Shown piece by piece: positions 10,501 to 21,598 of a stretch of DNA of 64,000 nucleotides; position 1 is the first letter of the stretch; each line of letters starts with the position of its first letter. The notes below the pieces were generated by a model, which did no database searches, was not told the origin of the DNA, and was given only the letters and a program-made list of their open reading frames with translations. Both the position numbers and the translations under genes were made by a program. Source of the DNA: Pegoplata infirma (lineage: Eukaryota > Arthropoda > Insecta > Diptera > Anthomyiidae); assembly GCA_963921195.1 (NCBI GenBank), contig OY992538.1:7464330-7528329 (forward strand). Reading direction: 5' to 3'.

Positions 10501-11328
10501 GGGCGAAATTATTGTTTTTTTTTTGACTTTTTAAGAGCGATTAGCAAAAAAAGCTTGTAAACCTACAAGAAAATTTGCTGATTTTGAACCCACAATTTTT
10601 TTGCTAAGGTTAGCAAAAATGTTTTGCCAATAATTAGTTAACTAAATTTTTTTTTTTGAACTTAGTTCATATACATCTGAGAACCCCATTGAGTTCGGAC
10701 CCGATAGGTCCAGACCCCGATGGGCCTAGACCTAGTTGGGTTCTTTTAAAATCGTCATAGTTTTTGATCCAAAATTTGTGTCCGTTTCGCTCTACCTTGC
10801 TTAGTTTTTGAGATACGTTATTATAGAGGTCTTGTTCTACGTGTTGAGAGCTACAAAAATGCTTTTGGACTTTTTGTTGTGTCGGCAATATTTACCGAGA
10901 TATGAGCATTTAAAAATTTTCGGGAATGCTAACTTTTTTGGATCCAAAGTTAGGGCCCATTAGGGTCCACACATGTGAAGAGGACCGGCAATACTATGGA
11001 GAGCCCGAGAACCAAAAATGGCCTCCATTTTGCTCTATCTGGCTTAGTTTCCGAGATAGCGCCATTTTAAGTTTTCTGAAAATAAAAAAAATTTACCTTT
11101 TATTTTGCTAATATTAGCAAAAAATCTTGTAAAAATGTTGTCAACTCAATTTCAAATTTAGCAAAAGAAATTAGTTCAAAGTTTGTTTAAAATTGCTAAT
11201 GTGCTAAATGAAGTTTACAAGAATTTTTTGCTAACATGCTAATCTCAACTAAAAATTTGCTAAAAGTTAGCTAACTAGCGTTAGCAAAAAAAAAAATAGT
11301 AAATCTACTAACGTATTTTTTTGAGTGT
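10501..11328. repeat. AT-rich region with repeated GCTAAC/GTTAGC motifs
   Basis: GCTAAC or GTTAGC recurs from about 10600 to 11290, and the right edge TTTTTTTGAGTGTAC (11313-11328) looks like a MITE terminus. No matching left terminus was found, so boundaries are uncertain. The 73-codon minus-strand frame at 10667-10888 has no recognisable domain. Confidence 0.35.
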
Positions 11329-11412
11329 ACCATCAGCATCTTGTTTCCCGAGCTCGTCTGCTTTTTCGTTCCCTTGAATACCACCTGGTACCCATATTAG
11401 CCATATTCACCT
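11329..11412 (-). pseudogene. Short family I LINE RNase H fragment
   Basis: The minus strand reads IWVPGGIQGNEKADELGKQ, the fourth RNase H motif (WVPGH..I.GNE.AD..A) in which H is replaced by G. Only about 28 residues survive. It lies against the MITE-like terminus at 11328. Confidence 0.65.
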
Positions 11413-11439
11413 TGTTCATTCTTCCTAAACTTTGCAAAT

Positions 11440-11715
11440 GTCTCAAAATCTATACGAAAAATGTCTCAGAGTCTGAGACTTTTTCTAAACGAAAAAAGTC
11501 TCAAAATATGAGAAATACAAAAAATGTCTTACAATCTAAGACTTTTTCTATACGAAAAATGTCTCAGAATCTGATACTTTCTATATGAAAAATGTCTCAG
11601 AATCTGAGACTTTTTCTATACGAAAACTAATCTGAATACAAGACTTTTTCTAAACTCAAAATGTCTCAGAATCAGAGACTTCTTATAAAGAAAAAATTTC
11701 TAGGACAATGTGAAA
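11440..11715. repeat. Tandem array of about 36-bp units centred on GTCTCAGAATCTGAGAC
   Basis: About seven degenerate units alternate GTCTCAGAATCTGAGAC (itself palindromic) with TTTTTCTATACGAAAAAT. Similar subrepeats occur inside the hAT elements at 5671-7630 and 35421-38300, so this may be the core of a third, decayed copy. Confidence 0.7.
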
Positions 11716-11734
11716 TCTCATTATCGTCTCGTGA

Positions 11735-11785
11735 TGTCACAACGGACCTCAGCGTATTTGTGTGTTGACGAAAACACATTTTAGG
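11735..11785 (+). other. Short family R 3' UTR-like fragment
   Basis: The text GTCACAACGGACCTCAGCG followed by GTGTTGACG resembles the 3' UTR seen on the minus strand near 5200 and 39350. Too short for firm assignment. Confidence 0.4.
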
Positions 11786-11885
11786 TATTTAGTTAAATGA
11801 GAAAAAACTTTAAAAATACATAACATTTCTGTATTTATTAATTATTTCCATCATCAAACTCAAAAACACAAATATTTTAAATGTG

Positions 11886-11912
11886 TCCCCATGTTGGGCG
11901 CCAAATAAGACG
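11886..11912 (-). other. Possible LTR-retrotransposon primer binding site
   Basis: The minus strand contains TGGCGCCCAACATGGGGAC. TGGCGCC(C) is the canonical start of a lysine-tRNA-type primer binding site used by Gypsy-group elements (family knowledge). If real, an LTR should end just above 11912 on the minus strand, where I see CTTATT but cannot define LTR limits. No gag or pol follows, so this would be an isolated remnant. Confidence 0.4.
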
Positions 11913-11929
11913 ATGTGAGTATTAAATAG

Positions 11930-13066
11930 TTAACGTTATTTCGATTTTATTTCTTTTAAAATTTTCAATCTACTATAAGATTAAAGAAAATACAACAGCA
12001 TCAGAAGATTTATGAACGGAAATAAAGTCAACTAATCGAATTTATTGAAAATCCTTATTCAAATAATTTAACACAAAAACATTAAGTTGTTGAACCACAA
12101 ACTCCAGTCAACGTCCTTAATTTTTTTTGTAATTTTCCCCACAACAACAAATTCAAAATCTATTTTATAAAACAAAAAAATCAATTTATTCATTTTTTCG
12201 TCTTTGACTAAAATAAATAAAACATATTTGGACCATATGTGGTAAGATGCTGACAAAGACACAGACGGACGGACCGACGGACAGACACATACAGAGAGTA
12301 GTAGTTCAGTTCAGACACACATACCAGTAGTTGTTAGTTAACTATGTAGAAAACATATTCGGGATAAAGGCGGCTTTTTCTTTCCTTCTGTTTTAATATT
12401 TTTAGTTGCATTCACCATAATCATTATCATCATCATATCACACACATTCAAATACATGCAACGTGTAGTAGAAAGAACAAACGAACGAACAGCAACAACA
12501 TGCAACAACTTATGCGATCAGTAGCGTTAAAAGAGCAATTCATCATTTTCATGCAGTTCATTGCATTTCGATTTGGATTTGAATTGGATTTTGGCGCAGT
12601 AGCTGGCGTTTATGTGATTTATTTGTCTCTGATTTGGGAGGATACACTCACACTAACTCAATCACTTATTTTTCTTCTTTTTTTGTTTGTGGAGTTTTCA
12701 TATGTTTTTTTTTTATTTTTTTATCTTCATCATTAGTTAAGTTCCCAGTTCCCATAATGTTTGAATGTGGGTTCTTTTTTTTGGTTGATTATTGTTTTGT
12801 AATAAATGTTTATTTGTATTTCGATACCCAAATAACCAAGAAACAACAACAAAAAAATTAAACCAAAAAAATAGGTGGTACTATTTTACATGTTTTCAAT
12901 GACATTTCCGGGGATGCTTTTTTTTGAGGGGGTTTTTCAAATTATGCTTCAGTGAAATTTCAATTAATTATTTCTTATTTTGTTTTCAATCTCATTTAAA
13001 ATTTAGTTTGTATTATTAAATTGACTACATTTCAATTAACTTTAAAATGTTTGAAGTTTGGTTGGT
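11930..13066. other. AT-rich interval without gene
   Basis: Contains a GACGGACGGACC-like run near 12262-12290 reminiscent of the GTCY run of INE-1-like repeats, and several short overlapping open frames of low-complexity, aromatic-rich composition. Nothing is supportable as a gene. Confidence 0.5.
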
Positions 13067-13068
13067 TA

Positions 13069-14324
13069 CACAGAAAAAAATAAAAATGAATTTCAATTAC
13101 GAAATTCGTTGATTCAATTAAAAAATTAATTGATTTCGGACGTATCACGAAAATGCGCATATTAATTACTCATTTTGTTTGAAAACAGTTTTAGAACTTA
13201 ATTAAATTGTTAATTGAATCAATTAAAGTTTTAATTGAAAATAAAATGGAAAACCAATTAAAATTGTAATTAAATAAATATATAAAAAAAAATTAATATA
13301 AAATTGAAAATCAATAATATAGATTTATTGATTCACATAAAATTTTTAATTGAAAAAAGACCAAAACTCAATTTAATTTTAAAAGTTGAACTTCAAAAAA
13401 TGCCTAAAAATAAATAAACATAGAATGTTTTTGTTTTACATTATTAAGAAATTTATTTTCTTTATTAAATATAAACACTTGGTATAGTTTTGCATAAAAA
13501 CATTATAGTAGCACGGTTTAGTTATAAGGTTACATACGATTAGTAAACAAATCCGCCATCTCAACTGTTTGACAAGTTTCGGTGTTTTATTATGATTTTA
13601 ATTATCTTAAATTTTGCACACTTTTGCCACCCAAAATTTGTTAAATTTTTAAGATTTTAAAATTTAAAATTATTTTTTTTATAAACATTCACAAATTATA
13701 CAAAATTTTAAACAAAATTAAAGAAAATTAAATTGAAAATTTTTTCAATTCCTTTTTGTTTCGACATTCTATTTTTTTAGTACACACCGATTTCTGTCGT
13801 TCTTCTCAATCCTTTATATATGTCATTCGTGTATAGTAGTATTTTAAAATATCAAAAACTATTTAAAATTACATTTTTATTTTTAAATCTTGTTATTGCA
13901 TGCATTTTTGTCGCCTTAGTAAAGTTGAATCAAAAAAAAAAATTGTATTATATTTCAATGTGCAAAACACAACTGTACACGTTTTATTATCAAAACAATT
14001 TATCCGCAACGACCGCTCGCCTTAAAGAAAACAATAAAACTAAATTTTTTTGTTGCTTTCATGTATTCATTGGCTGCTACCACCAAAATATACAAAACAA
14101 TAGTTCAAAAGTTTTTTTTTTGTTTTTTGCATTTTATTTTTTCATTTGCTACTAACACTAAAGCATATAAAACCGGTTTCGTTTGTTTATTTTATTTTTA
14201 TTTTCAGTAAAGTTAAGAATTCAATTAAAACATTAATTGAATCAATTAAAATGTTTAATTGAAGTTAAATTTAATATCAAATCCATTTTTAATTAAAAAA
14301 AAAATCACGATATTATTTTCTGTG
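13069..14324. mobile_element. TA-flanked MITE-like element, 1256 bp, ATTAATTG-rich
   Basis: Left end CACAGAAAAAAATAAAAATG; right end (reverse complement) CACAGAAAATAATATCGTG; TA dinucleotides flank both (13067-13068, 14325-14326). TIRs are short and imperfect; the interior repeats AATTAATTGA/TCAATTAATT. The 111-codon open frame at 13820-14155 is low-complexity and probably chance. Related: 8966-9316, 20934-21400; a cousin with the same termini is at 23958-24511. Confidence 0.6.
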
Positions 14325-14325
14325 T

Positions 14326-14890
14326 ATGTACCTTATCTTATTGAATTTTCACAAGTTTTTCTTAAAGTTTAGTTTGGCTTATTTAGAAGGTACATATATA
14401 TTTTCTTTTTGACTTGATTACTTTCATGTTTATGCTGTTAACCTTTAATCATTGCTTTAAAATGAGTTGGCCTTTTAAGAGGGTTCTTTGTAGATGATTT
14501 TTTAATTTGTTTTATAAACTGTGATAACTGATTAAGTTTTAATGGAGAGTGTTAACATATTTTAAACCAAACCGAGTATAAATCGATAAGATTTGATGTG
14601 ATCTGTTAAGATATGAGTATATCAGTTGTATCTAATCAGATATTTTATACGAAATTTGTTACCAATTCCGGATATAGGATGTCCGTCTGTCAATTTGTTA
14701 AAAAACCGAAAATATTCGAAAGAAAACTTTGACTGAAACTTGTCATACATACATATTTTCAACTTTCCTGGTCTGGTTGAAGTATAAGAAGTGAACTCAA
14801 ATCAAATTTGCGTGTTGAAAAACTCAGTAAGCCACAAAAATATTTACATAATGTTTTAATTAATTCCGGTTCTTTAGAACCTGTCACTGA
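14326..14890. other. AT-rich interval
   Basis: A faint INE-1-like trace (GGATGTCCGTCTGTC near 14677-14692) is the only recognisable sequence. Confidence 0.4.
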
Positions 14891-14894
14891 ATTG

Positions 14895-15350
14895 AATGTT
14901 ACACTCTCTAGAAGGCCGTCATTTTATCACTATGATACTATCATAGTCCTTGGATAAGGAGCATTACAGGTAGTAGAGCCTCCATAAATTCAGATGGATC
15001 TAAGCTACACGAACAAGTGGACTTTGGATTCGGAAGAGCTTGGGTTGAGACTGGCTTAAAAATTGCCAGATTACCAGACAGAGATGCTGGCAATAAAAGA
15101 AGTCGCTGACTGATTGAGTTGCAATGTCTTGTCTACAAACGCAGTCAACATCTATTCCGACAGACAAGCCGCGGTCAAATCCCTGGGAACAGAGCTTGCA
15201 AGACTGGGAACAACCTTACAGGTTCAATCGAAATTGGAAAGTGTTTAGAAACTTGCAAGCAAAATATAGTGCTTTGTTCCGCGAAGGAGACTAATAAGAG
15301 CTGGGCACATGGATGAGCGTGTGAGACTATACGACAAATTTGAACATATT
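14895..15350 (+). pseudogene. Family R LINE RNase H fragment with internal deletion
   Basis: Text parallels 57.62-58.2 kb: HYDTI near 14928, a stretch around EMLAIKEVAD-like sequence near 15080-15110, AVNIYSDRQAAVKSLG near 15141-15190 (the SD..AA motif of RNase H). It then jumps directly to TELARLGTTLQV near 15190-15225, skipping about 150 bp including the VPGH motif. Frameshifts are present. Confidence 0.75.
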
Positions 15351-15404
15351 CTTGTAAGTCGCGAAAGCATCCTTACGAACTTAAGTTTAGCTCTTTCTGT
15401 TGCT

Positions 15405-15505
15405 TTAGGTCAATTTATTTCGAGCTTTAGGTCGATTTATTTCGAGCTTTTTTAGAGAACGTTCTGTTGTTATAATTGGTTCTCATCAAACAACTTTCTA
15501 CTTCA
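15405..15505 (+). pseudogene. Family J LINE RT scrap
   Basis: About 25 codons corresponding to the F-L-R-x-R-S-V/I segment seen at 33.2 kb (FLRGRSIR followed by NG-S/SS-N). The preceding 22 bp (TTTAGGTC-A/G-ATTTATTTCGAGC) are directly duplicated at 15407 and 15429. Confidence 0.5.
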
Positions 15506-15589
15506 CGCACTGACATAGCAAATCCAGTTGCCACAACTGTTAATATCACAAAGTTAAAGAAATTCGCACTCCCATAAATCAGAATATAC

Positions 15590-15850
15590 GAATCAAATAA
15601 GTTTTGACCCCTTGACTTCAAATCTGCCTTCCAAATTTTTCTGTCACGTAAGGTTTTTAAGATATTTCTTTGAAAATTGAAAAAACCCTATTTTAGCACT
15701 TTTTGGCTCTCCTCTGTAACGTATTTTTGAGTTGCTCACACAAAATACGACTAGATTTTGTATAAATCTGGCATCCAAATTTTTCTAGCGCATACCGTTT
15801 TTGAAATATTGGCGTATGCAAACTCAAACTCCACTTTCCAGGCACTTATA
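15590..15850 (+). repeat. Unclassified repeat U, left part of an interrupted copy
   Basis: Contains two versions of the unit ATCTGGCATCCAAATTTTTC (near 15624 and 15765) followed by CGCATACCGTTTTTGAAATA. The other half resumes at 20801 after the Helitron, with CGCGAATATCTCGAAAACGG. Confidence 0.55.
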
Positions 15851-16091
15851 TCTATACTTCTATACCAATGTTGGCAATCGATACCTTTTCAATACCGTTA
15901 TCCGTTTCAAAACCCTTTAAATTGAATACCGGTACCAATACCGAAACTCAATTTTGGTATCGGATACCGGTATCCAAAAACCTTTTCCTTCGATATCGGT
16001 ACGTACCGGTATTGAAACGGTTTTTCTTAAAAACCATATTTTTTTACAAAAAAAAAATAAGAGAAAGTTTGTAAATTTTTTGGTTTTTGTA

Positions 16092-16400
16092 AATGAAAAA
16101 TCGTACTCCAAATGCCTCACCGAAGTCTCATAAAAATCAAAAAAATCTTTTGGTACCCACATCGTGAATTAAATAAAAATTAAAAAAAGCCACTTCAATC
16201 GCGATGCGAGAGCAAAAGAAAATTATTGATTTTCACGAAATTTTTATGGATTCATTTTGACTCCCAATAGAAACTTTCTGGACACCTTTTGTATAGTATA
16301 GTTTTTTTGGGATTTTTATTTAATCCGTGATGTGGGTGTCCAAGGATTTTTTTGATATTTACAGGACTTCGGGGAAGGCATTTGGAATACAAGCAGGAGG
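16092..16400. repeat. Inverted repeat with arms near 90 bp inside the hAT element
   Basis: The left arm has CCAAATGCCTCACCGAAGTC and CCCACATCGTGAATTAAATA. The right arm (reverse complement) has CCAAATGCCTTCCCCGAAGTC-like text and CCCACATCACGGATTAAATA. A second, direct repeat of the loop text (GCGATGCGAGAG / GCGATGCGGGAG with ACCCAATAGAAACTT) lies near 16200-16280 and 16613-16675. Confidence 0.65.
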
Positions 16401-16911
16401 TTTTCCACCATAGTATAATTTTTTGAAGTGGCTTAACTCGTAGAAATCGTCGATAAAAGTCCCATAATTCGCGAAAATTGTTTGCAATATTTTTGAATGT
16501 GATCTTGTCTAGACAGGGAATACCTTTTTTTCCAAATAGATAACACCAACAAAAAAACTGGTTTCCTAGAAATAAGATGAAATATGTAATTTGTTGGGGT
16601 TTTTACTTTAACCGCGATGCGGGAGGGAAATATTTTTTACGGAGTCATTTTGACACCCAATAGAAACTTATTGGACCCTTTTCAGCTCAAACAAAAACGA
16701 AAGGTAAAAACCGATACGGCCTTATATTTATGTACTAAAGACATTGGAAATGTCCAGCAAAACTTATGAGCAAAAGACTGAATTTCGGCAATGGTTTTTC
16801 GTGAATTTTCGAGATAAAAAAACACGAAAGGCAATCCTGAGGAGCTTGGCATATATATTTGCCGTTCCCCTGGCCTGGTTCGTACTGAATTTCAGCCAAG
16901 TCGGTCCAGTG

Positions 16912-18245
16912 CACGGTGGTCAATTCCGGCCAAAAATCATTTTATTTTTTTATTAAATCTTGATGAACTTATGATGCTATATTATAGCTAATACTTCAAA
17001 ACATACAACTTAAATCTTTTTTTGGGCCTTGTAATACTATATTATTGTCCATAGTGGTGCAAAGTTGAGTATTTTTTGCTTTTCATTTCAGCTTTTTTTA
17101 AAATGTATATTTTAGTTTTCAATAAAAGTTGGCTATGCATTTTTCTTCACATTATTTTTGTAAGTTTGGACATGAATTTTTAATTCCTATAGTAAATAAT
17201 CATTCCATGTGGTTTTTGCAGATTTTGTGCGCTTTTTTGTCTTAAAGTGATGTGTAACAAAATTAGATAAAAATTAAAAAAAAACTCTAAAAAAAATAAA
17301 TTTTGAAAGACCATAAAAATCAATTAGAGGCTATTAGAGGTTAGCTATAAAAAGCAGTTTGTACTTTTAACTATTAAAAGTAAGTATTTTAAATTTCAGC
17401 CCCTACTTTTACCGATTCTTTAAACACGAGCATTTTTAGTGGACTCATTTTTTCCAAATGGTGGACTTTTTTAAACCTACAAACTCCACCAAAATAGGGA
17501 ATGTGAATAGATACTAACTTAAAACCCATAGATTTGCGTGAAAAAACTTAAAAAAGACGAAATAAAAAAAAATGTGGTTTAAGGGGGGTTGGAACTAAAA
17601 AACAGCCTTAATGTTAGCAATTTTTAAACAGGTTAAAAAAATAAATACATAATAGTAGTATTATTTAATTCTGTTTTTTTCATTTGAAAGAAAGAACATT
17701 TTAGCATTTTTAAAGGCTCCGACACAATGTCGGAGTACTCTGTACTACAGAGTACCATCTCTAAAAATAGACAACATAATACAAAAAATGTGTAAGTGCG
17801 AAAGAGAAAAGAACAAAATCCACTCTCTGACACAGAGTACTCTGTCATTGTGAATTCAGCTTAAAAATTTCATAACACAAAATTTGGTCAACTAGAATTA
17901 TCAGGGTTGCCAGTTAATAGTGTGTTGTTTTTTTAAAGGGAAAAATTGGCTGCATTTTTACAGCAAAATCTACTAAACCGATTTTGATGATATTTTTTTT
18001 TTTTTTGATTTGAAAAGAGATCAGATATATTATTCTTAATTCGGATTTTAAATTATTGCTGTTTATATGCAGACATGTTTGATACATTTGGGACGTCCAT
18101 GATTATTTGGCCAACCACTGTATTTGTAGGTCCAACATTTGGGCAAGGTATCAGATATGTTATTCATAATTCGAATATTAAATTTCAGCTATTTACATGC
18201 AGAAATAAAGAAGTTATTGATTTTTGGCCGGAATTGACCACCGTG
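16912..18245. mobile_element. Transib-like TIR element, 1334 bp, non-autonomous
   Basis: Perfect TIRs of at least 28 bp begin CACGGTGGTCAATTCCGGCC at both ends. The flanks CAGTG (16907-16911 and 18246-18250) form a 5-bp duplication. A 5-bp TSD with a CAC-starting terminal heptamer is the known signature of Transib elements; here the class call is inferred from that. Direct repeats of about 60 bp occur near 18018-18078 and 18149-18207. No transposase can be read. Confidence 0.65.
17719..17862. repeat. Small foldback with AGAGTACTCTG palindromes
   Basis: CACAATGTCGGAGTACTCTG near 17725 pairs with CAGAGTACTCTGTCATTGTG near 17835-17854. A further internal palindrome (AGTACTCTGTACTACAGAGTA, 21 bp with mismatch) is present near 17738. 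No clear TSD; it may be a tiny MITE inside the Transib-like element. Confidence 0.5.
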
Positions 18246-18899
18246 CAGTGGTTCAAAAGTTATTAAGAAAAGCGTGAATTTCAGATTGGTTTCACCTTAA
18301 ATTCACTTGTTGAAAAAACCGTTAAACCAGCTTTAAAAAAATTGATGAGTCACGAAAATATTTTACAAAATATTCTTGTCACTCACAAAAATTTTTATAC
18401 TAAAACAAAAAAAACTTACAATCGAAAAAAAATTTACACTCAAAAAAAAAAATGTTGTCAATTTATTTTTTTTTTTTTTCAAAAAAGACTAAAAAAAGTT
18501 TTTTACTCAAAATAAAATATTTCTAATCAAAATTGTTTATTTGATTCACGTTAGAAAATTAACTATCACTTTAGGAGGGCATTGTGGAGGGTATTGGATT
18601 CGTCCATGTCGAATTTAACTTTTCTACTTGTTTTTACAAATTTTTTTAAAGTTTTTATACGTTTTTTTTTATACTTTTAGCATTTTTTCGATAATACCGG
18701 TACGTACCGGTATTGACGTTTCGGTATCGGTAATACCGTAACCGATTCAACTCAAATACCGTAACCGATAGCGATACCAAAATAAATAAAAAAACGATAC
18801 CAATACCGATATCGATACCGTTATTCGTTTCGATTGCCAACCTTGTTCTATACTATAATATATATAATATTATAAAGAGGTAATGTTTATTTTTTTGTT

Positions 18900-20130
18900 T
18901 GTTTGTTTGTAGAAAGTAATCTCCGGAACTACTCATTCGATTTCAAAAAAGTTTTCAGAAATGTTTAGAGTGTTCCTCCAGGATGGACATAGGCTAGGTT
19001 TCATCGACCACGCCCACTTCTACGCCCACTTTTTGCAAAAAAACGTAAATTTTAAAAATTTCCAAAACTACTAAACCGATATTAAAAATTATTTCACCAA
19101 TATATACTTGGAATGGTCCTTCATGATGAAAAAATGCTTGGTTTCATCGACCACGCCCACATCTAGGCCCACTTTTGGCAAAAAAACTTGAAATTTAAAT
19201 ATCTATGAAACTACTCATCCGATTTCAAAAATGTTTTCACCAATATTTAGAGTGTTCCTCCAGGGTGGATATAGGCTAGGATTCATCGACCACGCCCACT
19301 TTTTGCAAAAAAAACGTAAAATTTAAAAATCTCCAAAACTACTAAACCGATTTCAAAATTTTTTCACCAATATATACTTGGAATGGTCCTTCATGATGGA
19401 AATATGTCTGATTTCATCGACCACGCCCAATTATACGCCCACTTTTGGCAAAAAAAACTTAAAATCTAAATATCTATGAAACTACTCATCCGATTTCAAA
19501 AATGTTTTCACCAATATTTGGAGTACTCCTCCAGGGTGGATATAGGCTAGGATTCATCGACCATCGATCTTCAAAATTACTCATCCAATTTCCAAAATTT
19601 TTCCATCAATGCTTCAAATGTTTATTCAGAGTGGAAATATACTGGGTTTCATTGACCACCCCCATTTCTACGCCCACTTTTGGCAAAAAAAAAAGTAAAA
19701 TTTAAATATAATGAAACTACTTATCCGATTTCAAAAATTGTATCACCAATATATTTTAAGAAATGGTCCTTAAGAGTGGACATGGGATAGCTTTCATCGA
19801 CCACACCCCTTCTTCTCCCAGTTTCGGCCAGAAAAATTTCAAAATCTTCGAAACTGCTCATTCGATTTTAACAAATGTTTTCTCCATAATCAAGAATGGT
19901 CCTTCAGGTTCGACATAGGCTACGGTTTATCGACGTAAAATTTTAAAATATACGAAACTTTTTTTGAGGTTTCAAAAATGATTTCACCAATATTTAGAAT
20001 TCTCCTTCAGGGTGAGTTAGGGTAAGTTTCATTGACCGCACCCATTTTAAAGATCACTTTGTGTCAAAAGACGTACAATTTTAAAACCTCCGAAACCACT
20101 CATCCGATTTCAAAACATTTTAAAAAATGA
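18900..20130 (+). repeat. Degenerate tandem array of the Helitron body
   Basis: Alternating units of about 120 bp (higher-order about 240 bp) each carry ACTACTCATCCGATTTCAAA, TTTTCACCAATAT, GGGTGGATATAGGCTAGG and TTCATCGACCACGCCCAC, separated by CGTAAAATTTAAA-like spacers. At least eight units are traceable, decaying toward 20100. Confidence 0.8.
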
Positions 20131-20800
20131 CCTTTTTGGAATTCCGATTTTAATGGAGCAAATAGGTGCAAAGTAGCGAACTAAAACTATCTCCAGAAAT
20201 ATTGGTCATAGAAACTTGAAACTTCAAATGTGGGATCCTTCAGTCCAAAAAATCTTTCTAAAAAACTACGTTCCGAAAATTTAGATTTTAATGGTAAATT
20301 ATTGCACTGTGGTACTTTTATTATCCCCTGAAATCCTCCAGCAGAATGAACAACGAAGAGAAGAACATATTTTGAAATTATAATATTTAAGGGTTAAAAG
20401 GAGTAAACAATATGGTACTTTTTATATCAATTGAGATAACGACCCTAAAATATTTTTATATTTTTTAACACGTGTTATACGTAATGAAGCCTACACGGAA
20501 CGAAATGAATTGAAACTGAAATGAATAGAACAGGGAACAAAATGGAATAGAACGGGAAACGAAATGGAATGAAACGGGGAATTAAATGATTTCAATAATT
20601 ACGATATAAGGGCTCGAAAATTTTCAAGATAGTATTTTACCAAAACGAACATGATTCCGGGCTAAACGGGGCTGTCTTAATTTTATGATAAAAATTTAAT
20701 AATGTATGGGAGAATTTATGAAATGGGGACTCTAATCCTGATCCTTCTTTAATACGGTATTTAATATTACCGGTAACAAAGTTCCGGGCGGGCTTGCTAG

Positions 20801-20935
20801 TTTTTTATAAATCACACAAAAATTTTCAAACGCGAATATCTCGAAAACGGAACATGCTAGAAAATTTTGGATTGCAGTTTTGGGATCAGGAGGTCCTATT
20901 TTGTGGAAGCAACATAAGAATACGTAACAGCACAG
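20801..20935 (+). repeat. Unclassified repeat U, right part of the copy split by the Helitron
   Basis: Carries CAAACGCGAATATCTCGAAA, GAACATGCTAGAAAATTTTG and GGATCAGGAGGTCCTATTTT, matching the right arm at 10370-10470. It adjoins the ATTAATTG-type MITE. Confidence 0.6.
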
Positions 20936-21400
20936 AAAATAATATCGTATTTTTTATTTTAATTAAAATTTTAATTGTTTTTTAACATAGTATTAATTAA
21001 ATTTTTAATTAATATAATTAATTGTTAAATTAAATTTTTAACTTTATTTTAATTAACATTTTAATTGTTTTTAAATTTAAAATTAGCTAAATATTTAATT
21101 AATATAATTAATTGTTTATTTAAATTTTTAGCTTCACTTAGTTTTGTTTTTTTTTTTATTTTGGTTTTGTTTGTTTCCGTGTGTGCGCAGAATTAAAAAT
21201 TTGAAAATGTTTTTTAATTAAATTTTTAATTTATTTAATTAAAACATTATTTATTTTTTTTAATTTTAATTAAATTTTTTAATTTATGTTATTAAGTTTT
21301 TAATTAAATAAATATTCATTTATTTTTATTTAATGACATACAAATATTTTTAATTTATATGCGCATTTTAGTGATTGGTCCGGATTTAATTAATTTTAAT
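20934..21400. mobile_element. Partial ATTAATTG-rich MITE
   Basis: Starts CACAGAAAATAATATCGTA, the same terminus as the right end of the 13069-14324 element (inverted), followed by TTAATTAAAATTTTAATTG arrays. It includes ATGCGCATTTTAGTGATTGG near 21359-21378, a landmark shared with 13145-13165. The far terminus is not defined. Confidence 0.55.
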
Positions 21401-21461
21401 TTTTGAAATCAGGGGACCAGTTACACATTTCACTGGGAGGTTTTTGGTGTCGAACAGTGTA

Positions 21462-21598
21462 TTCCAACCCCATTTTTGAGGTTGTCTTAACCGGTTATTC
21501 TGTGTTACAACTACATTTCGGTTGTCACAACCTCATTGCAGTAAGAGGTTGTGTCAACTGCATGACCGGTTACAACAACCACAAAAATGAGTTTGGAT
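21462..21598. mobile_element. Small MITE, 137 bp, AACCTC-rich
   Basis: Ends TTCCAACCCCATTTTTGAGG and ATCCAAACTCATTTTTGTGG (reverse complement of right) are flanked by TA on both sides. The interior carries ACCGGTTA and GGTTGTGTCAACTGC symmetric motifs. It splits the GAACAGTGT/CACCGCTC text of repeat U. Confidence 0.65.

Larger units (their letters stand above)
15866..18845. mobile_element. hAT-type element, 2980 bp, inserted in the Helitron 5' end
   Basis: Ends read CAATGTTGGCAATCGATACC and CAAGGTTGGCAATCGAAACG (reverse complement of right), with an exact 8-bp TSD TTCTATAC at 15858-15865 and 18846-18853. The subterminal arrays are ATACCG/CGGTAT with ACCGGTACGTACCGG-like palindromes (near 15930-16020 and 18690-18830). 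A shorter relative with the same architecture is at 28949-29468. A Transib-like element (16912-18245) is nested inside. No intact transposase was seen. Confidence 0.85.
15851..20800 (+). mobile_element. Helitron (about 1.96 kb) interrupted by a hAT element
   Basis: Starts with TC (TCTATACTTCTATAC at 15851), continues after the hAT insertion with ATAATATTATAAAGAGG near 18862-18880, and ends GGGCGGGCTTGCTAG at 20786-20800. A 5'-TC, 3'-CTAG and insertion between A (15850) and T (20801) are the established Helitron hallmarks. A GC-rich stretch precedes CTAG. It encodes no Rep/helicase, so it is non-autonomous. Its body is a degenerate tandem array (see 18900-20130). Confidence 0.75.

Noticed and set aside
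11440..11715. CRISPR-like repeat-spacer array
   Set aside because: Units are degenerate and contiguous, spacers are not unique, and the context is a eukaryotic transposon-rich region.
12244..12300. Additional INE-1-like copy based on the GACGGACGGACC run
   Set aside because: Only the simple-sequence run is shared; core, TA run and hairpins are absent.
13820..14155. 111-codon aromatic-rich frame as a membrane protein
   Set aside because: Lies within an AT-rich MITE-like element; composition follows T-rich DNA, no start context or homologous text.
18900..20130. Tandem gene exons
   Set aside because: Units contain stops in all frames and A/T runs; they belong to the Helitron body.
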